Positions 55,001 to 64,000 of a stretch of 64,000 bases of DNA are shown piece by piece (position 1 is the first letter of the stretch; the number at the start of each line of letters is the position of its first letter). The position numbers and the translations under genes were made by a program. The notes beneath the pieces were generated by a model. It saw only the letters and a program-made list of their open reading frames with translations. It ran no database searches and was not told the origin of the DNA. Origin of the DNA: Heliocidaris erythrogramma (taxonomy: Eukaryota > Echinodermata > Echinoidea > Camarodonta > Echinometridae); contig CM046869.1 in assembly GCA_025617745.1 (NCBI GenBank), positions 12,419,168 to 12,483,167 of the forward strand. Direction: 5' to 3'.

Positions 55001-56043
55001 TACATAACTCGGACAATAGGGACAATTACAAAACAATCCATAAAATGTCTGCATAGTTTTTTTCATATTTTTGTTCCAATAGAATTAATAATATGGACCT
55101 CATTTTAATTTCCATCATCTCCAACTGTATCGACAAACACGCTAATCTTTTATTCGTAATTTATGAACAATTTTAAATTTCTTGCCAGTAAGTATTTATA
55201 ACTTTTATATACCTAACAAAGATCGAAGTAGTTTATATTCTCTAAACTCATAGTACCTCAATCCCACGTGCCGAATCGACTTTCTTGGCATTCGGGGTTA
55301 TTCTTTTTTTTTCTTTTTGTTCTGGCTATTATCAGTCATGACCCCGTTCCATAAAATTCATTAATATGACAAATTCGCTCTCAGCAAATCAGATTAGAGG
55401 ATTTCAATAGCTTATAACGTAACTTATTGATAAAACGTTTTATGAAACGGGGCCCTGAAGTCGATCTCGTTGGTTTCACACGAGTGTAACAACGGCAAAT
55501 AAAAAATACCCCACTCATATAACCCAGTCACACCGCCAAACCCACTCACATCAACTCCAAACCGGCGTATTCTTGACCATGTATTTCTTCGATCTATTGT
55601 CGGTCTATAGGGTCGATCTCGTTCGTGTGACTAAGGTATCACACTGGCGAGACCGACACGCAAACAATTACATTACCCCCAAAATGGCAAAGTCGGCTGA
55701 TGTGGAGTCTTTGACGGTGTAACAAGATATAGACCACGCCTACAACTTTTAACATGCTTTACAAAGCATGGAGTTGCCAAAGATAAGAGGGCATCTGACT
55801 TCTCAGCACTTTACGTATCTGCCAATCAAATTAAAATAACTATTAAATGCTTTTATCAATTGTTCAGGTTACGACGCACCTTGGCAACCAGAGCCTCACC
55901 GCAATGAAGTCATGGTTCCCATCAAGAAACGCACGAGGAATGACGGCAGCCGCAACCAGGACGGCAAAGATCGAAAGGGAGTTCATCAAAGGCGAAGCGT
56001 TAAAGACCTTCCCAATGCCGATCTCATCCGGTTTGGAATCTAG
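52072..56043 (+). CDS. Secreted SOUL-family haem-binding protein (HEBP2-like), copy 2, spliced
   Basis: Exons 52072-52165, 53314-53472, 53783-53952, 54480-54645 and 55868-56043 (TAG at 56041) have exactly the same lengths and phases as copy 1, again 254 residues. The start-codon exon begins at 52060. Signal peptide MLVACLLTFFAALTAAV, then the SOUL body with RRIEPGLWARK, RTTPIMLEI and YDAPWQPEPHRNEV. By eye about 17 residues differ from copy 1 (roughly 93% identity). Five of them lie in the last 16 residues (for example HQRRSVKDLP against HQSLSVEDLS), so the basic tail evolves faster than the core. All Cys are kept. Introns lack the two LINE-C insertions of copy 1. Both copies look functional; expression cannot be judged. 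Confidence 0.88.
52361..53107. mobile_element. TTAA-flanked element in intron of SOUL copy 2, right end lost
   Basis: Counterpart of 11893-12669: left TTAA at 52357-52360 and AGTAGC are kept, but the right TCTACT and TTAA are deleted. The internal inverted repeat (near 52490 and 52930) is kept. Confidence 0.78.
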
Positions 56044-56557
56044 GCACATGACCAGGAGTATCTAATGATTTTGTCTTTTTTCGTTCCAAAAGTACCGGTA
56101 GGCCTAGAAAACATTGGTAAATATTTAAACTTGACAGGGTAAACAAATGTTCTGTCTTGATTTAAACGGGGCAAAGCGAGCTTTATACTGTTATAATCAA
56201 GAAATAAGATCCAGTGCCTTTAGAAAAGGTAAAACATCAGCACAAATGGTGGCAACTGAAGCATTCACAAGTTCGCATTTTATATATCCATGAGTAAGGT
56301 ACTTAGTGCCACGCAATACACCACTTTCGAACATGCATTACGCACAAGTAGACTTTCTAGCTCCAAACAACGATGCAAGATTTTATCTTATAGGTTTCAC
56401 CTATTTTACATCAATATAAATGATGTTTCAAGTCAACTACAGGTGATGAGTTGTAAGGTAAATGAAATTATCAATCACTTGAAATTCAATACAAACCGGT
56501 AGCTTGATGAGTACGTACAAATACGCACAGTGTATACATAAAAGGTCAACAGTTGCA

Positions 56558-56563
56558 AATAAA
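56558..56563 (+). terminator. Polyadenylation signal of SOUL copy 2
   Basis: AATAAA about 515 bp after the stop, at the same relative place as in copy 1. Confidence 0.5.
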
Positions 56564-58076
56564 GTAAAGCATAGCCATTCTAATTAACAACATGGTTTGT
56601 CTCTGTAAATGAGAATTCATTTGATTTTGAGATTTTATTAACTGAATAATAACTCCTGTGTAATTACAATTTCATAATTGTAATGGGTGTATATTAAATA
56701 CTTTCATAAATTTCATTCAAATAACATTTAACGGTTTGTGTTTTTTCATTGACCTCATAGGCTTCATCTTTAAACGGTGTTCTCTTTCTATTTTTATTTC
56801 CTCACTAATTACTTGCCGATATATTTTCATTCTAAATCTTTCATTTATCTGCTTAGGTTTGTTCATACTTAGTAAGGGTGTTAAATGTTTTGAGAAAGAT
56901 ATATGAAATACGTTATCAATTACGATGAACACGAGTGACGTACAACCGAGGGTAACGAGAGGCACGCGATGATGCTGCCGATTATAATGGTAACCGTGAT
57001 GGAGATATAAGGAGGATGAAGGTCATGACGCTGGTGATAATGGACAAGATGATGATGAAGACAGTGAATGATGACGGTAATGATGGAGATGGGGTGATGA
57101 TTATGATCATAATCATGATAGTGGTGGTGGTGTTATGGAGAAAATGTGTTTGCTGAAGATATGTAAAAATGGTGAACGACCAATTGTTTTAGCAGTGACG
57201 ATGACAGTGATAATGATGATGGAGAAAAAAATATTTGCTCAAGATATGGAGAAATGGTGATTGTCAGATTGTTTAGCAGTTACGGTGGTCATGAATTAAA
57301 ATCTGAGATGGTGATAACGGTCACGGTGGTGGTGAAAATGTGTTTTCCTGAAGACATATTTATTTTTAGCAGTTACGAAGATGTTAATTAGCTTCAAAAT
57401 GGTTTTATGCAATATTAATTGGAATGTGTACTTTCAAAGATTGTGGGGGAAAAAGAACAAGGCGCTCTCCTATAAAGAATCGACAGGCACTGCGTAGACA
57501 GGGCGGGCGGACCGGAGGCCATGTCCCCCATATTAAGCCACTAAAAATAATTTTAAAGAAAAGCAAGAGCGGGAAGTGAGAGAAAAAGATCTTAAAGGCA
57601 CTACAAGCCGTTATTTGGCTGTCAAAATTTGCTAAAGCGTTGAAGTTTTCGCGCTTCAAGGGGGAAATAACTCTACTCTCCCTGCACCCTCTCCCGTTAC
57701 TATTGGTGTCGATTCCGGGGATGAGGTATATATCCCCAAAAATATTTGAGGTGGGGGATGGCCTGTATCATCACCCTCCAATATTTTGGGATAAAATAAT
57801 TGATACATTAATTTAAAACTAATTATCCAAACTCGTGTTTGATCTTGAAATACCATCACATTCTTTAATGATAGGAAATAAAAAATGCCATTATTTCAGA
57901 AAATTCGCACGCTCGCATTGTTCTCGATTAAGGGGTTCCATCCATTGACGTAGATCCGTGCATTCCTTTTCACTAAACCATTTTGGGAAGCTCTAAAGTA
58001 CAAGTTTTATAGACAGATTTTTGAAAAATTCCCTGTGTAGGAGGATACCCTCCCAACCCCGCTCGGTCTCTTCGCT

Positions 58077-58734
58077 CAGTGGTGTATCTAGGGGCAGGGG
58101 GCAGCACTTGGAGACGGCGCAAAAAACGCAAAGGAGAGAAATAAAAATAGGGCGAAATGAAGAAAAATCATGATCTTTACGGATCACGCGCCCCAAATCC
58201 GCAGGGTAATGCACTAGAAATCTAGTTCGCTCCCCCAGTATATAGTTCTTAAAGTTTGAAAATAAAGATGTAATTGCTCGCTATATCATGCAATTTCCAT
58301 ATGACTCCTGCTAAATATGGCGATCCCAATATAGGATAAAAAGTGTATAAAACGGCATTTGCAAAGGTTCAACTTTTGAAAGAAATCTCAACTTCAGGTC
58401 GTCTTGCTGAATTTCTCGACTCTTTCTCAAGCCTATAGAGTTTTCGTTAGTTCTGCTCCTGATTGTGGAAGTGAGTGAATAGAAAGCTGTTTATCAATGT
58501 ATACATTTCGAGCTTCTCTACAGCTCAACTGCAGCGGTCAAATGCAAAATTTCCTGGGTAAAATGCGCAAGAAAATTCGGTTTTTAGGGTTAAAAATTAA
58601 AAAATTTGCCGCTCGGTCGCTTTCCTCTCTTGCTTCTACAATAAAGTAGATAAGTTTGGGCACTCGGGAGGGAGGGGGTGGGCACCTAACTTCATTGCTT
58701 GGCCCGGCCGCCATAATCCATAGATACACCACTG
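58077..58734. mobile_element. hAT-like element with 14-bp TIRs
   Basis: CAGTGGTGTATCTA at the left and its exact reverse complement at the right. The eight flanking bases are TCTTCGCT and GCATCGCT, six of eight equal, as expected for an old hAT target duplication. No transposase. Truncated at 18619-18849; interior related to 26645-27010. Confidence 0.75.
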
Positions 58735-58739
58735 GCATC

Positions 58740-59250
58740 GCTCCCTCGTATGTGAAATGTTGCGTCAAATAACTGAAAAGCAGGCCAGGCGTCGAACTAT
58801 AACTTTCCGCCCAAAAAATTGTTTACTACAAGCCGTTATCTTTCTATCAAATTTGCTAAAACGTCAGAGCTTTCGCGCTTCGCGTGAGAAGGGGGAAACT
58901 CCCCCTCCCTGCACCCACCCCTGTTACCTACAGGGCAGGGTATTGCGTCCAAAATAACTGAAACGCAGCCAGGGCGGTGAACTAACATTCCGCCTAAAAA
59001 AAAAAGATGCTAAAACGTCAGCTTTCGCGCTTCGCGCGGGAAGGGGGAAACTCCCCCCTCCCTGCACCCACCCCTGTTACATAGATTGCAGAATTGCGTC
59101 CAAATAACTGAAAAGCAGCCAAGGCGTCGAACTAACTTTCCGTCTTAAAAAAAAATGACGAGCCGTTATCTTTCTCTCGAATTTGCTGTCAAACATAAGA
59201 GCTTTCGCGCTTCGCGCGGGAGGGGGGAAACTGCCCCTCCCTGCATCCAC
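58740..59250. repeat. Tandem repeat, GC-rich core, right-duplication version
   Basis: Same 150-180 bp units as 18850-19240, with one more unit at the left that is missing in the left block. Confidence 0.72.
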
Positions 59251-59696
59251 CCCTGGGGAACCACGCTTTGTGTGTTCATCACCAATTTCGCTCTCTTCGC
59301 GTGCCCCGCAACCGCCCCCAAATGAAATCCTTTGCTATGCGGTTTGATCCTTCACGTCTGCCCTCCCCCCCCCCCCCCATTGAAAAATCCTGGCTACGCC
59401 TGTGCCGACAGGCTTTCGGTTTTCCAGCTCATTGACGGTATGCAGGCTGGAGACATTTCCTATCTATTCTTTTAATATCAGGTCTATATGATACATCATT
59501 TTGCCTACAAGGGTACTACCAGAACTATAATCGTGAATAAAGGAGGAGTCTTCTTTTTTTTTTTTTTGAATAATATTTTATTTCTTCCTCTCGAGATCAA
59601 TATTACAGTTCAAGAAACAATCATGATAAGTCACATATAAACCAGGAGCAAGTCATATACCCGTCCTAGCCCGACCACGCCCACCGATATGCTTAA

Positions 59697-60601
59697 AGTA
59701 GATATTCAAAGAAAATCACAAATATGGCAATTAATGTATCACTAGAAACTGGGAAGCTTACAGATGGCAATCGTACAAGTTTTATGTCAACTGCGTATCT
59801 GGTGATTATAAAAACAACACAAATAAAAACTTCTCAGCATCTGGAATATCCGAGGATTCGCCAGAAATATAGCGATGTTTTGATGTCGTCACACTCGGGA
59901 TCGATCCTGCTTAAGCAGACGACGTCCTATAATGAATGAACGTAATTGCAATGCAATTATTTATCAAATTATAAAGAGTTTGGTGTATTTAAACATGACC
60001 TTATTTCACACCATTATAAAGGGAAAGTGAAACTGATTCTGATAGCTAAAACCGTTTGATTGTAAATACATAGGAGAAGGGTCAATGATCAATGAAATAA
60101 ACCCCACTTTCACATTGAAAAGCCCTCCGAATAATAGCAGGATGGTATTCGTTCCCTCTTGAAACGCCGAACATGCCCCGGTGCAAGCAGCTGAAAATAC
60201 AATGGCGTCTTATTTTGTTTACAAGTGACTGATTCCTTTATTTTTTTAACGCTGCATTTTTCATCGAAATAATACCATACACGAAGTTAAGACTGACGCT
60301 AGTGAAGGAAGAGAAATAAGTGAAGAGGAGATGACAAAATAGGCTCTGAAAAATGTGTAAGATGTTATGGGACATCGTCTGCTTAGACAGGACTGGTCCA
60401 GGGTGTGTCGTCACATATCTCAGCAGCGTTCGAGGAGCTCTTCAGCTGCTATATCGGGGGCTGTATTTTACCGTTTTATAATTGATAATAATCATTACTT
60501 CAAATGTTTCCAAGCGTTGAATTTGGATAACCTTGTTTAATTTATGCCATCTATGCAATAATAAGTATTAAGCCAATATTTAAAATCATTAACGTTCTAC
60601 T
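59697..60601. mobile_element. TTAA-flanked element, complete, with matching empty site
   Basis: 905 bp with TTAA at 59693-59696 and 60602-60605 and ends AGTAGA...TCTACT. The left duplication has a single TTAA (19752-19755) in the same flanks (GATATGC and CCAATATTGATC), so this is a clean insertion with target duplication. Sequence is related to the intron elements at 11893 and 52361. Confidence 0.92.
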
Positions 60602-60605
60602 TTAA

Positions 60606-63174
60606 CCAATATTGATCTGAAGCATTGTGATATCACTACTATCAAGAAGCATAGTGGCTATGATGTCCCAACCATATTACTTCTCAACGCGAGATCACTG
60701 AGGAATAAGATTGATGAATTGTCTGCAATTATAGATGAAAATAATGTAGATATAGCAATGATCACCGAAACGTGGTTAAGCCCGGAAGTGCCGCTTAACG
60801 TAATCTCACTACCCGAGTTTTGCTTATATTCAAGACCTAGTGAAGATCGACCAGGAGGAGGTGTTGCAATCTATACGAAACACCATCTCCAAGCGAGAAT
60901 ATTAGAAGTGCCAACACCTAAAGGAGTAGAAGCGTTATGGATTTACATGAGACCTAACAGGCTACCAAGGGAGATTAGCGGGATGATACTCTGCGTCTTA
61001 TACTTCTCCAAATAACCCTAATAAGCAGGAGTATATCGATCACCTTCTCTCTACCATGGATAACCTATTACGGATAACCCGGAGACTGGTATCTCAGTGG
61101 CATGCAGGTGACTTCAATGATTTGGACATCAATTTTTTACTTGAGAATAACAAGTTCAAACAGGTTGTAACACAACCAACTCGAGGGTCTAATATTCTTG
61201 ATATGATTGTAACCAATATCGATTTATTGTACCATGAATCCAAAATACTACCACCAATAGGTTTGAGTGATCATAACTGTATTGTTTGGATACCAAAAGA
61301 AAAGGTGTATCGCAGTAATCAAATAAAAAGAAGAATTGTACGCCCTATTCTTGACAGCGGAAAAAGAGCATTCGGTAGTTGGCTAACCCATTTTACGTGG
61401 GAAGAAATGTATAGAAAATATGATCCATCCGTAAAATGTCAAATGTTTTGGATACTATTACGTCTCATCTAGATATTTATATTCCGAAAAAAGAGATTCG
61501 AATCCATTGTAGGGATAAGCTTTGGATTAATGCTGAAGTTAAAGACGTCATCCGTCAAAGACAACAAGCCTTTAATAATGGCTCTATGTGTTTGTGACGT
61601 TACCTTAGAAACAAAGTGATCCGTCTTATTAAACGTAGGAAAACTTTATACTATAATACCAGAGTTCGGAATCTTAAAACTAACAATCCAGCTGCATGGT
61701 ATAAACAGATTCGGATTTGAACAAATAATGAAAAGAAGCATAACATAATTCATGTACCAAATATTGACCAAAATGATCCAGATAAATATAAAGATGTTGC
61801 TAACTATATCAATCAGCATTTTTTATCTGTAGCAGACGATCTTCCAAGTCATGCGACCTCAATTCGAATGATTTGCCTGCCTTCCTACCAGCCCCAAAAC
61901 CGTGCCCTATCGTACAACCTTATGACGTAAATAAACAATTGAATGCATTGAGCCAGCAAAAATCTGGTATACGTGACGACTTACCGGGTCGAATTCTTCG
62001 TGAGTTTGCTCTTGAATTATGTTTTCCGCTTACGGAAATTTTGAATGGCTCGTTTCATTCATCAGTTGTACCATGTCAGTGGAAACGGTTTGAGAATATA
62101 CCCATTCCTAAATGTCAACCAGTAACATACACAATCTAAGACCTATAGCACTAACCAGTTTTTTGCAAAAATTGCAGAGTCGTTTATATGTAAATGGTTA
62201 TTACAAGATATTAAAGACCACATTGATGTCAACCAATATGGAAAATCGACAAGGGCTCTCAACAAACCATTACCTAATTCGATTACTCCACCAAATATAT
62301 CAAAATGCAGAATCATGTCAGTCTATATCTACTCTCATATTTACTGATTTCTCAAAAGCGTTTGATCGCATTGATCATAACATTCTTGTCAAAAAATTAC
62401 TCAACCTGGGAGTCAGACCTTGCCTTATCTCATGGATCTTGAGCTTTCTTGAACAACGACTACAGCGAGTTAAATACCTTGGTCGGTTTTCAGATTGGTC
62501 GACATCACATGCAGGCGTGGCTCAAGGCACAAAGTTAGGCCCCATCCTCTTTCTTATAATGATAAATGATGCATGTATTAACTCTCAGATTCCATATTTT
62601 AAATATGTAGATGATCTTACATTGGTTGAATGTCGTAAACAAATACAACCATCAAAATTACAAAGCACTCTGTCTGATTTCCAAGAATGGTCTGTCTCAA
62701 ATAATATGCCTCTTAACCCATCTAAATGTTGTTGTATGCATGTTGTTTTCTCAAAAATTGCTACAGAGCAGAGATGCCTGTTCATTGGTAATGAAAGTTT
62801 GAATGTAGTGCATAAAGCCAAGATTCTAGGTATTGTTGTACAGTCCAACTTAAAATGGGACAGTCATATATCAAATCTTTTATGTAGATGCAACAAGAAA
62901 CTTTATATGCTTCGTTGTCTCAGGACTTATGATCTGCCACTTTGTGATTTAATAATATAAGGGTTATATTCGTCCAATATTGGATTATGGCGTACCAGTT
63001 TTCAATGGTAACCTTACACAAAGCCACGTTTTATGTTTAGAACGCATTCAGAAAAGAGCGTGTAGGATTATGCTGGGTGTTCGATATATTAACTATGATA
63101 ATGCCCTAAAATTGTGTTCCTTATCATCTCTGTCCGAAAGAAGGAAACAATTATGTGTTAAGTTTGCCGTTTCC
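60606..63174 (+). mobile_element. LINE-A copy 2, dead
   Basis: Continues the copy-1 pattern: endonuclease (about 60611-61472, frameshift near 61010), linker fragments, and RT best preserved at 62112-62960, with NLRPIALTSFLQKL, DFSKAFDRIDHNIL, GTKLGPILFLIMIND and an intact YVDD box near 62608-62619. A short C-terminal fragment runs to 63189. Stops shared with copy 1 lie at 61470-61472 and near 61596. The 3' end is fused to LINE-B at about 63175. Confidence 0.85.
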
Positions 63175-63851
63175 AAACATTTATATTAATTTCTCTTAGA
63201 TGTAGCTTTTTACCAATGTCCTGCCATAATTGTTTAACTTTAGGACATTCTAAAAACAAATGGTATGTTTCAACTTGATGTTTACAAAAGGAACATAGAT
63301 TATCCAACTCGAAACCAAATTGAAAGAGTCTCTGTTTCGTATATATAGCCCCATGCAATAATTTGTATTGAAACTCTTTGTTTATTACTTACAAATGCAT
63401 TTTTCAGTCTTGTAAATATTTCCTTTAAAATCCCAGTTCCAAAATCATGTTGAACATTTCCATCCGTAATCTTTAATGTATAATCTCTTTGAAATTGTTC
63501 AATAAAGTGATTATATAACCTATAGACTTTAAATCACTATATTTAGTATATGACCAAAAATACTCAGATCTATTTGAAAATGTTCAGTATCCACATGTAT
63601 AAAAGCACTCTGCATCCATTCCTGTTCAATGACTGAAAATATTTTTTGAATCATAATCAGGCTGTCGGTGGTAAAACCTAAGTTATAAAAATAAGATATT
63701 GGATTTAAATTACCTCCAACGGTTATATATGATGCTTTAAATATTCCTTTATGAAAAAAGATCAGCATCAAATATCATTTTATTTTGAAAACAAATACTT
63801 CTATTATTAAAAATTATCGGATTGACCTTGTTCTTTTCGACGTGTCTACAT
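63175..63851 (-). mobile_element. LINE-B copy 3, short remnant
   Basis: The first ~680 bp of the 3' part of LINE-B copy 2, including the finger (CSFCKHQVETYHLFLEC), then an abrupt end of similarity at the duplication boundary. Confidence 0.82.
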
Positions 63852-64000
63852 GTTCGAAATGTTATCGTCGGAGACGGACGCATAAATCAGCGGCTCCTGT
63901 AGCCATAGCCGGTTTCATTACCACGGATATTTTGAACGGTCATTCAGATTTTCTCACCTGATTTTTGCCTTTATATTACTGTCTCGGATATAACTTCTTC
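63852..64000. other. Unassigned DNA after duplication boundary
   Basis: No similarity to the left block or to LINE-B; nothing recognised. Confidence 0.4.

Larger units (their letters stand above)
50809..63851. repeat. Segmental duplication, right copy
   Basis: Counterpart of 10546-22976 in direct orientation. Larger by about 0.6 kb net: it has the TTAA element at 59697-60601, a 5' UTR-intron segment at 51309-51640 and the full hAT-like element, but lacks both LINE-C insertions. Similarity ends at about 63851, within LINE-B. Confidence 0.92.

Overview
The window is animal nuclear DNA. It has spliced genes with GT-AG introns, AATAAA signals, many non-LTR and LTR retrotransposons, TIR transposons, long homopolymer runs and trinucleotide satellites. 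The mixture suggests a marine invertebrate, possibly a deuterostome such as an echinoderm. That is an inference and the species cannot be fixed from the sequence. No rRNA, tRNA, CRISPR array or prokaryotic feature was recognised.

The only host genes I can support are two intact paralogues of a secreted SOUL-family (HEBP-like) haem-binding protein, at 11558-16525 and 52072-56043. Each has a non-coding first exon and five coding exons and encodes 254 residues. They lie in a direct segmental duplication (10546-22976 and 50809-63851, about 40.3 kb apart). The duplicated block also carries the intergenic DNA and a dead LINE (LINE-A, +) fused 3'-to-3' to another dead LINE (LINE-B, -). Comparing the two blocks gives occupied/empty-site pairs for several mobile elements: two LINE tails with 15-bp target duplications, a TTAA-flanked element, and a hAT-like element.

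The left flank (1-10.5 kb) holds a LINE with an intact 1007-codon endonuclease/reverse-transcriptase ORF, a broken L1/Tx1-like LINE-B, and unassigned DNA.

The middle (25-50.8 kb) is a nest of elements. A minus-strand Ty3/gypsy-type element (28689-46163; TSD ATAC, serine-tRNA-like PBS, polypurine tract) is interrupted inside its integrase ORF. The insert is a plus-strand LTR element (29470-42994; TSD CGCTG, leucine-tRNA-like PBS, gag/protease-like ORF, no reverse transcriptase seen). That element in turn holds a minus-strand element (33285-42273) whose repeats are arranged A1 - internal - B1 - A2 - B2, with GAATTA at both ends and at the B1/A2 joint. This is the split-direct-repeat layout of PAT/Ngaro-type tyrosine-recombinase retrotransposons. 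It carries an SGNH-hydrolase-like relic but no visible RT or recombinase. Minisatellites, pyrimidine-rich repeats and small MITEs fill its interior.

Between the nest and the second SOUL copy lie a 1.8-kb CACTA-like TIR element, a triplicated stem-loop motif and MITEs. Most of the window is therefore a record of transposition around one small duplicated gene family. The most informative system is the nested retroelement stack with its near-complete split-direct-repeat element.
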